Shown: one piece after another, positions 14,856 through 23,117 of the stretch
Numbering within the stretch: the first letter of the stretch is position 1
Layout of the letters: each line of letters starts with the position of its first letter
Notes under the pieces: model-generated
Database searches by the model: none
What the model was told of the DNA's origin: nothing
Seen by the model: only the letters and a program-made list of their open reading frames with translations
Source of the DNA: Pseudonocardia xinjiangensis
GTDB lineage: Bacteria; Actinomycetota; Actinomycetes; Mycobacteriales; Pseudonocardiaceae
NCBI RefSeq assembly: GCF_012911925.1
Contig: NZ_JAAXKY010000077.1
Coordinates: 1-35,073 of the forward strand
Length of the DNA stretch: 35,073 nt
Reading direction: 5' to 3'
Program-made: the position numbers and the translations under genes

Positions 14856-15500
14856 ATGACCGTCCTCGAGCTGTCCACCGACCAACTGCTGAGCACCACC
14901 CGTGCGGTCCGCAAACGGCTCGATCTCACCCGTCCCGTCGAGCGGTCGGTGCTGCGCGAGTGTGTGGAGCTGGCCGCGCAGGCACCCACCGGCCGCAACC
15001 GCCAGCGCTGGGAGTTCGTGTTCGTCACCGACCCGGGACGGCGGGCGGCGATCGCCGATCTGTACCGGCTGGGCCTGACCCGGCCGACCGTGCCCGTGCC
15101 CTACGACGGGGTGGACCGCTCGGAGGCCGACGGCAGGCAGCGGATGGCCGACAGCGCACAACACCTGTTCGACCATCTGCACGAGGTGCCGGTGCTGCTG
15201 GTGCCCTGCGTGCACGTCGTCCGCGAACCCAGCCCGTCGGTGGTGGCGCAGGCGAACCTCTGGGGGTCGGTACTGCCCGGGGTCTGGAGCTTCATGCTCG
15301 CCGCCCGCTCCCGCGGCCTCGGCACCGCGTGGACCACCGCCCATCTGCACTACGAGCGCGAGGCCGCCGACGTGCTCGGCATCCCGTACGAGTCGGTCCA
15401 GCAGACGGCACTGATCCCGGTGGCCCACACGATCGGCACCGACTTCCGCCGCGCACCGCGCACCGACTCCGACGCCGTCACCCACTGGGACAGCTGGTGA
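14856..15500 (+). CDS. Nitroreductase family protein (paralogue 1)
   Basis: This is a 214-residue FMN-dependent nitroreductase-fold protein. The FMN phosphate-binding segment is TTRAVRKRLDLTRPV near the N-terminus, followed by AAQAPTGRNRQRWEFVFV. The later WSFMLAARSRGLGTAWTT block is also typical. Such enzymes use NAD(P)H to reduce nitro groups, quinones or other electron-poor compounds. ATG 14856 has an excellent GGGAGGAG four bases upstream. A paralogue of the same length lies at 20593-21237 on the other strand, and the pair brackets dprE1/dprE2. The natural substrate is unknown. Confidence 0.87.
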   Translation: MTVLELSTDQLLSTTRAVRKRLDLTRPVERSVLRECVELAAQAPTGRNRQRWEFVFVTDPGRRAAIADLYRLGLTRPTVPVPYDGVDRSEADGRQRMADSAQHLFDHLHEVPVLLVPCVHVVREPSPSVVAQANLWGSVLPGVWSFMLAARSRGLGTAWTTAHLHYEREAADVLGIPYESVQQTALIPVAHTIGTDFRRAPRTDSDAVTHWDSW

Positions 15501-15515
15501 GCGCCGGACGGCCCC

Positions 15516-16121
15516 TCAGAAGTAGTGGCCCGCGAAGCGGTACCGCCGCCGCACCGTGACCGAGCCCATCCCGGCCCGGCCGTGCACCACGAAGTGGGGC
15601 ACGCCGGGCCTGCGGATGGACGGGACGCTGCTCTTGACGGTGCCCATGGTGGCCACGACGGCATCGACGTCGGCCGTGGACTCGTCCGGCACGAGCAGCC
15701 GCGCCGAGCCCGCGCCGAGGTCGACCTCCACGTCGATCACGGGGTGGCGCAGCGGGGTGTCGCAGAAGTCCAGGACGACCGAGCCCATCGCGCTCTGCAG
15801 CCGGAGCCGCGGCGGGACGTCCCAGGCGCCGCGGCGCTTGATCGTGGACGCTCCGGTGCGCAGCACCAGCGGCGGTGCGTCCGGCGCGTGCGGCGGCGGG
15901 ACGGCACCGGCGAGGGCGGCCTGGTGCGCTCCGGGCAGGTCGGCCAGTGGTGGCAGGAGATCGGCCTCGTACCGCGCGGCATAGATCACCGACAGCCGCT
16001 CCTCCAGCTCCGACACGGTGATCCGGCCGTCGGCGAGCGCCTGGTGGAGCTGGGCTGCGGCACGCTCCCTGTCGGCGTCGGAGATCCTGATTCCCGGTGG
16101 GTCCGGCGGCGTCGTGCTCAC
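15516..16121 (-). CDS. DUF1707 protein with C-terminal LiaF-like beta domain
   Basis: This is a 201-residue protein. Residues about 8-60 form the DUF1707 domain (IRISDADRERAAAQLHQAL and DGRITVSELEERLSVIYAAR), a SHOCT-like helical module common in actinobacteria. The C-terminal half is beta-rich and resembles the domain of LiaF and cell-wall-active antibiotic response proteins. No membrane helix is seen. The GTG at 16121 is preceded by TATTCT with a 6-nt spacer, so the mRNA is probably leaderless. The gene is divergent from dprE1, with 130 bp between starts, and a link to envelope stress is plausible but only inferred. Confidence 0.82.
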   Translation of the reverse strand: MSTTPPDPPGIRISDADRERAAAQLHQALADGRITVSELEERLSVIYAARYEADLLPPLADLPGAHQAALAGAVPPPHAPDAPPLVLRTGASTIKRRGAWDVPPRLRLQSAMGSVVLDFCDTPLRHPVIDVEVDLGAGSARLLVPDESTADVDAVVATMGTVKSSVPSIRRPGVPHFVVHGRAGMGSVTVRRRYRFAGHYF

Positions 16122-16127
16122 CTCAGC

Positions 16128-16133
16128 AGAATA
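16128..16133 (-). promoter_or_regulatory. -10 element TATTCT of a leaderless DUF1707 promoter
   Basis: On the minus strand TATTCT-GCTGAG-GTG gives a good TANNNT -10 six bases before the start codon. It is the closest to the TATAAT consensus of the leaderless candidates in this window. Confidence 0.55.
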
Positions 16134-16238
16134 GTGGGGAATGCCCTTTCGGTGACCGATTGATCCTGGTCCCGTACGCAACGAGCGCAGCGCGGACGCC
16201 CCACCGGGTGGAGGCACGACCGCGATCTCTACGGGGAG

Positions 16239-16244
16239 TAGCCT
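16239..16244 (+). promoter_or_regulatory. -10 element TAGCCT of a leaderless dprE1 promoter
   Basis: TAGCCT fits TANNNT and ends 7 nt before the dprE1 ATG at 16252. There is no Shine-Dalgarno sequence at a suitable distance. The promoter faces away from the DUF1707 promoter within the same 130-bp gap. Confidence 0.5.
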
Positions 16245-16251
16245 GGCGCCG

Positions 16252-17613
16252 ATGTCCGGAACGGCGAGTCTGCGCGGCTGGGGCCGCACCGCGCCCACCA
16301 CGGCGCAGGTGCTCACACCCAGGTCCTTCGACGACGTTTCCGCCGCGGTCGCGGCGGCCGGCCCGCGCGGGATCATCGCCCGCGGTCTCGGGCGCTCCTA
16401 CGGTGATCCGGCCCAGAACGCCGGTGGCACGGTGCTCGACATGACCGGCCTCGCCACGATCCACTCCATCGACGCCGACACCGGTGTCGCAGTGGTGGAC
16501 GGCGGGGTCAGCCTCGACGCGCTGATGCGCAGCGCACTGCCGTACGGGCTGTGGGTGCCGGTGCTGCCGGGCACCCGGCAGGTCACGATCGGCGGGGCCA
16601 TCGGCGCCGACGTCCACGGCAAGAACCACCACAGCAAGGGCAGCTTCGGCAACCACGTCCTCTCGCTGGACCTGGTCACCGCCGACGGCACGCTCCGCAC
16701 CCTCACCCCGGACGGGCCGGAGTCCGACCTGTTCTGGGCCACGGTCGGCGGCATGGGCCTCACGGGCGTGATCGTGCGCGCCTCGGTACAGCTGCACCGC
16801 ACCGAGTCGGCGTACTTCGTGGTCGACACCGACCGCACCGCCGACCTCGACGAGCTGATGGGCCTGCTCACCGACGGCTCCGACGACACCTACGGCTACT
16901 CCGCCGCCTGGTTCGACACCACCACCACGGGTGCCCAGCTCGGCCGGGCGGTGCTCACCCGCGGCTCGCTCGCCACCGTCGACCAGCTGCCGGCGAAGCT
17001 GCGCAGCGACCCCCTGAAGTTCGAGGCGCCGCAGCTGCTGTCGTTCCCCGACGTCTTCCCGAACGGACTGGCCAACCGGCTCACGCTAAGGGCGTTCAGC
17101 GAGCTCTGGTACCGCAAGGCGCCCAAGCGCCAGCGCGGCTCGCTCCAGAACATCACGACCTTCTACCAGGTGCTCGACCTGTTCGGCGACTGGAACCGGG
17201 TCTACGGATCGCGCGGGTTCCTGCAGTACCAGTTCCTCGTCCCGTTCGGCCAGGAACCGACGTTCCGCCGGGTCGTCGAGAAGATCGCGCAGTCGCCGCA
17301 CGCGTCCGGCCTCAACGTGCTCAAGCGCTTCGGCGAGGGCAACGCTGCGCCGCTGTCGTTCCCGCAGCCCGGCTGGACGATCACCGTCGACTTCCCCATC
17401 GCGCGGGGGCTGCACCGGTTCTGTGACGAGCTCGACGAGCTCGTGCTCGGCGCGGGCGGCCGGCTGTATCTCGCCAAGGAGTCCCGGGCGAGCGCCGCGA
17501 CGATCCGCCGCGGCTACCCGCGCTTCGACGAGTGGCGCAAGGTGCGCGACCACGTCGACCCCACCGGGGTCTTCACATCCGACATGGCCAGACGGCTGGA
17601 GCTGACGAACTGA
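16252..17613 (+). CDS. dprE1: Decaprenylphosphoryl-beta-D-ribose 2'-oxidase DprE1
   Basis: This is a 453-residue FAD enzyme that oxidises decaprenyl-phosphoryl-ribose to the 2-keto intermediate, the first step to the arabinose donor DPA. The FAD-binding ARGLGRSYGD (residues 43-52) and GGAIGADVHGKNHH are visible, and the C-terminal SDMARRLEL matches mycobacterial DprE1. The conserved lysine in GGRLYLAKESR is Lys409 (Lys418 in M. tuberculosis). The residue aligned with M. tuberculosis Cys387, in GWNICVDFP, is Thr378 in GWTITVDFP, with no indel between it and the lysine. Benzothiazinones bond covalently to that cysteine. The stop and the dprE2 ATG overlap by one base, so the two are coupled. The protein acts at or near the periplasmic face in mycobacteria. 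Confidence 0.95.
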   Translation: MSGTASLRGWGRTAPTTAQVLTPRSFDDVSAAVAAAGPRGIIARGLGRSYGDPAQNAGGTVLDMTGLATIHSIDADTGVAVVDGGVSLDALMRSALPYGLWVPVLPGTRQVTIGGAIGADVHGKNHHSKGSFGNHVLSLDLVTADGTLRTLTPDGPESDLFWATVGGMGLTGVIVRASVQLHRTESAYFVVDTDRTADLDELMGLLTDGSDDTYGYSAAWFDTTTTGAQLGRAVLTRGSLATVDQLPAKLRSDPLKFEAPQLLSFPDVFPNGLANRLTLRAFSELWYRKAPKRQRGSLQNITTFYQVLDLFGDWNRVYGSRGFLQYQFLVPFGQEPTFRRVVEKIAQSPHASGLNVLKRFGEGNAAPLSFPQPGWTITVDFPIARGLHRFCDELDELVLGAGGRLYLAKESRASAATIRRGYPRFDEWRKVRDHVDPTGVFTSDMARRLELTN

Positions 17614-18368
17614 TGATCGACGCCGTGGGCAACCCGCAGAGCGTGCTGCTGATGGGCGGCACCTCGGAGATCGGCCTCGCGGTCGTCGAGGCGTTCGCCT
17701 CCGACCGGCCGTTGCGGGTGGTGCTGGCCGCCCGGCCGTCCGAACAGCTGGATGCCGCGCGGGCCCGCCTCGAGCGCCTCGGCTGCGCCGTCGAGACGCT
17801 GACGTTCGACGCGCTCGCTCTCGACACCCACGCCGACGTGGTCCGCAAGGCCTTCACCGGCGGCGACATCGACGTGGCCCTTGTCGCGTTCGGGCTGCTC
17901 GGCGACAACGAGAAGGCGTGGACCGACGTCGCCACCGTCGTCGAGCTCGCCCAGGTCAACTACACCGCGGCCGTCTCGGTGGGCGTCGCGCTCGCGGAGC
18001 GGCTCCGCGCGCAGGGCCACGGCTCACTCGTCGCGTTCTCCTCGGTCGCGGGGGAGCGGGCGCGCCGGTCCAACTTCGTCTACGGCTCCACCAAGGCCGG
18101 CCTGGACGCCTTCTACTCCGGGCTCACCATGGCGCTCCGCCCGTCCGGTGTCGCCGTCACCGTGGTGCGCCCCGGGTTCGTGCACACCAAGATGACCGAG
18201 GGCCTGAAGCCCGCCCCGCTGTCCACCACTCCCGAGGCCGTGGCCGCCGTGGTGGTCGACGCCGTGCGCAACCGGCGCGAGCTCGTCTGGGCGCCGGCCC
18301 CGTTGCGCGTGGTGATGAGCGTGCTGCGGCACCTGCCCCGCGCGGTGTTCCGCCGCCTGCCCATCTGA
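17613..18368 (+). CDS. dprE2: Decaprenylphosphoryl-2-keto-ribose reductase DprE2
   Basis: This is a 251-residue short-chain dehydrogenase that reduces the DprE1 product to decaprenyl-phosphoryl-arabinose with NAD(P)H. The cofactor-binding motif is MGGTSEIGLAVVEAFA near the N-terminus. The catalytic serine lies in AFSSVAGERA and the YxxxK pair in FVYGSTKAGLDAF. The length is close to that of the mycobacterial enzyme. ATG 17613 overlaps the dprE1 stop by one base (TGATG). In mycobacteria aftA follows dprE2, but here a YCII gene follows after 133 bp. Confidence 0.94.
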   Translation: MIDAVGNPQSVLLMGGTSEIGLAVVEAFASDRPLRVVLAARPSEQLDAARARLERLGCAVETLTFDALALDTHADVVRKAFTGGDIDVALVAFGLLGDNEKAWTDVATVVELAQVNYTAAVSVGVALAERLRAQGHGSLVAFSSVAGERARRSNFVYGSTKAGLDAFYSGLTMALRPSGVAVTVVRPGFVHTKMTEGLKPAPLSTTPEAVAAVVVDAVRNRRELVWAPAPLRVVMSVLRHLPRAVFRRLPI

Positions 18369-18501
18369 CCGGGCGTCGACCTCTGAGGGGTGGCAGCCGC
18401 AGTCGCCTACCGTCCGGTCGGAGCGAGCCGGTCGACCGACCAGGCTCGAACCTGTTCACGACGGAGCCCGACCGCGGCACCGGACCCCGAAGGAGCACAC
18501 C

Positions 18502-18867
18502 GTGAAGTACCTGCTGATCATGCAGATGAACCCGGCCGTGTGGGAGGCGCTCTCCCCCGAGCAGCGCGACGAGGTGATGAACGGCCACGGTGCGTTCATG
18601 GAGACGATCAGGGCCTCCGGCGAGATGGTGGCGACCCACGCACTGGCCGAGCCGGCTCAGAGCGTCGTGGTGCGGGGCCGCGACGGCGTACCGGTCGTGA
18701 CCGACGGTCCGTTCCTGGAGTCCAAGGAGTTCATGGGCGGCTTCTACCTCGTGGAGTGCGAGACACGGGAGCGGGCGATCGAGCTCGCCGCCATGATCCC
18801 GGACGCAGCCGTCGACGGGATGGCCATCGAGGTGCGGCAGGTCGTGTTCTCGGAGGGGACCCGGTAG
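18502..18867 (+). CDS. YCII-related (DGPF) protein
   Basis: This is a 121-residue single-domain protein with the typical N-terminus MKYLLIMQ and the VTDGPFLESKEFMGGFYLVE block that names the DGPF group. The GTG at 18502 has AAGGAG six bases upstream. In actinobacteria these proteins often sit beside ECF sigma factors, but no sigma gene is visible here. The 133-bp upstream gap contains TACCGT (18408-18413) as a possible -10 and no clear terminator. The biochemical function of the family is not settled. It converges on the acyltransferase gene with a 27-nt gap. Confidence 0.85.
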   Translation: MKYLLIMQMNPAVWEALSPEQRDEVMNGHGAFMETIRASGEMVATHALAEPAQSVVVRGRDGVPVVTDGPFLESKEFMGGFYLVECETRERAIELAAMIPDAAVDGMAIEVRQVVFSEGTR

Positions 18868-18894
18868 CGGCGGCCGCCACGAGCCGACCGGCGC

Positions 18895-20433
18895 TCAGCC
18901 CCGCGCGTTGAGGTACCCCTGCACGTAGAGGGAACGCTCGTAGTCACCCGGCCGCGGCGGTTGCCTGCGCTGGGCATTGATCAGCGCGGCAGCCAGAGGC
19001 GGCCCGCCGGCCTCCGGTGCCGGGCGGCGGCGTGGCACCGCGGAGACCTGGGCCGAACCGCCCGGTCCCCCGCCGGCACGCGTCTCGCCGCTCCGGCCTG
19101 CGGCGGCGTTGCGGCGCGCGGCGACGATGCGGGACCGGGCGGTCGCCGCCTCCGACGTCAACCTGGTGGCCGACTGGTTGCCCACACCGGGCCAGCCGGT
19201 CGCCGTCCCCCCGACGGCGCGGTGCCGCGGAGACCTCGACGCCCGTGCCGGCGCCGCATCGCCCGGCCGCGCCATCGCCCGCAGGCTCCGCCGGGCAGGC
19301 TCCTCCACGGCGTGGAAGGCCAGCGCCGCGACCGCGAACGTCGAGAGCAGCACGACCACGCCGGTCACGTGCGCGAGCAGCGTGCCGGGCCCCAGCGAGG
19401 AGAACTTCTGCAGCGCCAGCCAGTAGATCTCGAACATCGGGATGTGCACGAGGTAGAGGCTGTAGGAGACCCGGCCGCCGTACACGGCCCACGGCATCGA
19501 CAGCACCATCGCCGGTCCACGGTCGGCCACGGCCAGCGCCCCCACCAGTAACGGGAACAGCGCGATCACCGCGCCGCCGCGCCCGGGGCCGAGGAGCTCA
19601 CCCAGCAGCAGGCCGGCCGCGATCAGCACCGGCAGCACCACCGCCGCGGTCGATGCGCCACGTCGCAGCCCCTCCGTCCGGCGCTTCCGGCGGACGGCCA
19701 GGTACATCACGGCGCCCCCGCTGAAGCCGCAGAGGATGCGGGCGGCCCAGCTCCACGGGTGGTACGGGGTTCCGGTGCTCAGGTAGGCCCAGACCATCGG
19801 AGCCATCAGCGCCACCGCGGCCATGGTCAGCACCGTGGCGGGGAGGTTGCGCAGCCGGAAGAGGACGAGCACCCCCACCGGGAAGAGCAGGTAGGCCAGC
19901 CACTCCGCACTGATTGACCAGGTGGCCCCCACCCAGGACGCCCCGTCGAAGAACGGGTTGTCCCAGAGCTGGACCATGAACAGCTGCTGCAGGTACTCCG
20001 TGGGGCCGAGATCCGGCTGCACGGCCTGGAACGCCACCTCCGAGTCGGAGCCGTACCACAGGCGGGCCATCAGCCAGATCCCGAACAGGTGGAACACCAG
20101 CGCGTACACGGGCCAGATGCGGCAGGCGCGAGCCCAGACGAAACGCACGGTGGCCCGGACCCGCAGCGCGGGCCCCAGCGAGTCCAGGTACGTGTAGGTG
20201 ATCACGAACCCGCTGAGGACGAAGAACAGGTCCACCCCGAGGGCGCCCGCGGTGATCAACGGCCCCAGCACGGCGGCCACCTCCGCGACCGCCTCCAGGG
20301 GCGTGAAGTGGAAATGGAAGAGGACGACCCACGCCGCTGCCACGATGCGCAGCCCGGTCAGACCACGCAGCTCCGTGCTGGGCACGCCTCGACCGACGGA
20401 CGGAGTGGTGGTCAGCTGACCTGCTGTCGTCAC
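18895..20433 (-). CDS. Acyltransferase-3 family membrane protein
   Basis: This is a 512-residue protein with about ten membrane helices and the acyltransferase-3 fold, used to O-acetylate or succinylate exported sugars. The opening ELRGLTGLRIVAAAWVVLFH carries the conserved Arg and catalytic-type His (His40), and SYSLYLVHIPMFEIYW is the usual late motif. Residues from about 385 form a hydrophilic, Arg/Ala/Gly/Pro-rich tail of some 125 residues that is unusual and probably disordered. The GTG at 20433 is the first start of the frame and has no good ribosome-binding site, so the true start could be slightly downstream. It lies 159 bp beyond the second nitroreductase on the same strand. Arabinogalactan modification, for example succinylation, is an attractive but unproven role. 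Confidence 0.82.
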   Translation of the reverse strand: MTTAGQLTTTPSVGRGVPSTELRGLTGLRIVAAAWVVLFHFHFTPLEAVAEVAAVLGPLITAGALGVDLFFVLSGFVITYTYLDSLGPALRVRATVRFVWARACRIWPVYALVFHLFGIWLMARLWYGSDSEVAFQAVQPDLGPTEYLQQLFMVQLWDNPFFDGASWVGATWSISAEWLAYLLFPVGVLVLFRLRNLPATVLTMAAVALMAPMVWAYLSTGTPYHPWSWAARILCGFSGGAVMYLAVRRKRRTEGLRRGASTAAVVLPVLIAAGLLLGELLGPGRGGAVIALFPLLVGALAVADRGPAMVLSMPWAVYGGRVSYSLYLVHIPMFEIYWLALQKFSSLGPGTLLAHVTGVVVLLSTFAVAALAFHAVEEPARRSLRAMARPGDAAPARASRSPRHRAVGGTATGWPGVGNQSATRLTSEAATARSRIVAARRNAAAGRSGETRAGGGPGGSAQVSAVPRRRPAPEAGGPPLAAALINAQRRQPPRPGDYERSLYVQGYLNARG

Positions 20434-20592
20434 ACGGTGAAAACGACGACACGCCGAGCGATGGTGCGCCTACCAGCCCGAACGTACCGGTATGGCCCGG
20501 GCCGTCACTGCCCGCTTGGCAGCGGTACGGCCGACCGGGTGGCAGCGAACCAGACCGATTCAGTACAGCGTGCAACGACCGAACACGTTCCG

Positions 20593-21237
20593 CTACCAGC
20601 GGTCGAGGTGCAGCACGGTGTCGAGCGGCTCCCGCGGCGCGGGCTTGAACGTCTCTCCCGTGTAGTAGGCGGTGGGCAGCAGGACCCCCTGGCGGACGTT
20701 CGGCGGGATCCCGAGCAGCTCGGAGATCTCCTTCTCGTAGCGCAGGTGCAGCGTCGTCCAGGCACTGCCGAGCCCGCGGGCGCGGGCCGCGAGCTGGAAG
20801 CTCCACGCCGCCGGGAGCAGGGAGCCCCACAGGCCGGCCTGGTTGCTCGCGGGCAGCTCCTCGCCCGCCGTGATGCAGGCGAGGACGAGCACGGGGACGT
20901 CGCCCATCCGGTCGGCGAGGTACTCCGCCGACGTGCTCACCCGCGCCTGCACGGCCTGTCGCTCGTCGCTGTGGTTCGCGGCCCGGCCGCCGTAGCCCGG
21001 CGAGTTGCGGTACCGGTCGTAGGACTGCTTGTAGTACTCCCCGATCCGGGCGCGGAGCCCGGCGTCGGTGACGACCAGCCAGTGCCAGCCCTGCTGGTTG
21101 CTGCCGGTGGGCGCCTGCACAGCGACCTCCAGGCACTCCCGCACGAGTTCGAGGGGCACCGGCCGGTCGAGATCCAGACGCTTGCGCACGGAACGGGTGG
21201 TGGTGAGCAGCTCGTCGGGGCTCAGGGGGAGCGTCAT
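20593..21237 (-). CDS. Nitroreductase family protein (paralogue 2)
   Basis: This is a 214-residue protein, the same length as the nitroreductase at 14856-15500, and plainly its paralogue. TTRSVRKRLDLDRPV, VQAPTGSNQQGWHWLVV and WSFQLAARARGLGSAWTT align almost residue for residue. The middle part, around the YGGRAANHSDERQ stretch, is more divergent and probably shapes a different substrate pocket. The ATG at 21237 has only a distant GGGGG as a ribosome-binding site. It starts 28 nt after the aftB stop on the same strand and may be read from the aftB transcript. The substrate is unknown. Confidence 0.87.
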   Translation of the reverse strand: MTLPLSPDELLTTTRSVRKRLDLDRPVPLELVRECLEVAVQAPTGSNQQGWHWLVVTDAGLRARIGEYYKQSYDRYRNSPGYGGRAANHSDERQAVQARVSTSAEYLADRMGDVPVLVLACITAGEELPASNQAGLWGSLLPAAWSFQLAARARGLGSAWTTLHLRYEKEISELLGIPPNVRQGVLLPTAYYTGETFKPAPREPLDTVLHLDRW

Positions 21238-21265
21238 GGTCTGATCATGCCCCCGGGCCGTCGGC

Positions 21266-23083
21266 TCATTCGGCCGGGCGGCAGTCCGCGGCCGCGCGGG
21301 GATCGCGGGGGTACCGGTAGGAGGTGCGCTCCCAGGCTCCGGTCAGGTTGTCCCAGAACCGCTGTGCGGTGAGCGGTGCCCGCACGGAGTCGAGCAGCTC
21401 CTGGGTGCGGGGGCACGCGAGCGCGGTGCGAGCGGCGGTGACGCCCGCCGGGTCGACGAAACCGGTGTCGGTGACCCCGGCGTCGGCCAGGAACCACTCC
21501 GGCGGCAGGTCCTTGTCGTGGCCGATGCGCCCGTCGGGGATGCCCGTGGCGTGTGCGGCGAGGGGGTTGGTGAGCCCGACACCGTCGAGCACCGTGGTGG
21601 AGAGCGGCGCCAGCTCGCCCGTGACACCGAGGTTGAGCCAGACGATCGTGTTGCGGGCGTCCTGGCCGGGCTTCGGGAACAGCCACCAGCGCAGCCCGTT
21701 CTCCCCCGGCCCGGCGAGTGCCAGCGACGGGGACGGCGCAGCGGCGAGCGCGGCGACGCCCTCGGGCGCCACCGGGTGCCCGACGAAGTCCTCGCTGGTC
21801 ACCGGGTTGGGCTTGCCGACGAGGATCACGTAGTAGAGCCGCTCGTTGGCGATCCAGTTCGGGCCGAGCGTGTCGTAGGCGGGCCGCATGCCGGCGATGC
21901 ACGCCACGGCCCACACCGCCATCCCGATGACGGGGAGCGCGGTCCACCGGGTGAGCGGCACCGCCATCAGCGGCAGCACCAGGCAGAACAGCGCCGGAAG
22001 CAGCATCCGGCCGTGCATGAAGTCGCCGCCGACCCGCGTGACGTACAGCGCGAGCAACCCTGAGCCCAGCACGGGCACCGCGACCACCACGACGGTGAGC
22101 AGGCCCAGGCGCCGCGACGCCGGCTGCGACGACGCGCCCCGGAGCAGCCCCGCGAGCGCGAGCACGCCGACGAGCAGGACCAGCAGCGGGATCCACAGCC
22201 GGTAGGGGTCGACCAGGTCGAACAGGTAGTAGATGCCCTGCTGCCAGCGGGCGGAGCTCGCTTCCTTGGCCAGCGCCGTGGACGGCACCAGCAGGCCGTA
22301 GTAGCCGGCCCGGAACACCTCGTACGCCAGCGGCACCGCGGCGGCCACCACCGCGAGCCCGACCAGGCGGCGCCACCCGCGGCGGGCCTCCAGCACCACC
22401 AGCGCGACGGCCACGAGCAGCCCGAACAGGGCGAGGTCGGGGCGCACCAGCGGAGCGAGTCCGAGCACGAGGGCCAGCGGCCACGCCCGGCCACCCCCGC
22501 CGGCGCGGGCGGCGACCAGGCGGCCCACGAGCAGCCACCACGTGAAGCCCAGCCACCCGACGATGAGACCGGTCTCCAGGCCGGACGTGCCGAAGTCCCA
22601 GAACGGCGGCAGCGAGACGACGACGAGCGCGCCGAACGGCACCATCAGCCGCCGGGCCCCGAACAGCCTGCGCGCGGCGTCGAGCCCGAACCCGAGGCCA
22701 GCGACCGACAGCGCCAGGCCGAGGATCACCGCCGCCCAGTTCAGCGAGATCCCCGGCACCAGGCCGGGAATCGCCAGCAGCGCCGTCCACAGGGTCGAGG
22801 TGTTGGCCTCGACCCGCTCGCCCACGTTGAAGACAGGGCCCTCGCCTGCGACCAGCTGGCGCACGGTCCGCAGGACGATGAGCCCGTCGTCGCTCATCCA
22901 GCGGCGGTGCCAGATGAGCGCCCCGAAGGCCAGCATCGTCACGCCGAACAGCGCGAAGGTCCAGAGGGAACGCGACGGGCGAGCCGACCGGTGACCCGAC
23001 CAGGCGGCCGGATCCGCCTCCACCACAGTGCTGATCGGATTCCCCCTCGTGTCCGGCGCCCGGCACCCGCCGTGCGCGTACAT
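21266..23083 (-). CDS. aftB: Terminal arabinofuranosyltransferase AftB (Rv3805c homologue)
   Basis: This is a 605-residue GT-C membrane protein. In mycobacteria AftB adds the terminal beta-(1-2) arabinofuranose to arabinan using DPA. Several blocks match it: RWMSDDGLIVLRTVR (Asp65-Asp66 as the expected catalytic pair), GPVFNVGERVEANTSTLWT, GYYGLLVPSTALAKEA, GGDFMHGRMLLPALF and GRIGHDKDLPPEWF. About ten N-terminal helices precede a C-terminal extracytoplasmic domain. The ATG at 23083, 34 nt after the methyltransferase stop, is used. GTG codons at 23026 and 23023 lie behind GAGGGGGA at a long spacing and are alternatives, so the N-terminus is not certain. In mycobacteria this residue caps chains and bears mycolate, whereas here the chains may stay unmycolylated. 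Confidence 0.9.
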   Translation of the reverse strand: MYAHGGCRAPDTRGNPISTVVEADPAAWSGHRSARPSRSLWTFALFGVTMLAFGALIWHRRWMSDDGLIVLRTVRQLVAGEGPVFNVGERVEANTSTLWTALLAIPGLVPGISLNWAAVILGLALSVAGLGFGLDAARRLFGARRLMVPFGALVVVSLPPFWDFGTSGLETGLIVGWLGFTWWLLVGRLVAARAGGGGRAWPLALVLGLAPLVRPDLALFGLLVAVALVVLEARRGWRRLVGLAVVAAAVPLAYEVFRAGYYGLLVPSTALAKEASSARWQQGIYYLFDLVDPYRLWIPLLVLLVGVLALAGLLRGASSQPASRRLGLLTVVVVAVPVLGSGLLALYVTRVGGDFMHGRMLLPALFCLVLPLMAVPLTRWTALPVIGMAVWAVACIAGMRPAYDTLGPNWIANERLYYVILVGKPNPVTSEDFVGHPVAPEGVAALAAAPSPSLALAGPGENGLRWWLFPKPGQDARNTIVWLNLGVTGELAPLSTTVLDGVGLTNPLAAHATGIPDGRIGHDKDLPPEWFLADAGVTDTGFVDPAGVTAARTALACPRTQELLDSVRAPLTAQRFWDNLTGAWERTSYRYPRDPRAAADCRPAE

Positions 23084-23117
23084 CGTGCCGGGCAGCACCC
23101 GGACGGAGGCGCCGGGG

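Noticed and set aside
18369..18501. ECF sigma promoter or sigma gene beside the YCII gene
   Set aside because: The family is often linked to ECF sigma factors, but no sigma gene is present and no convincing ECF -35/-10 pair was found.
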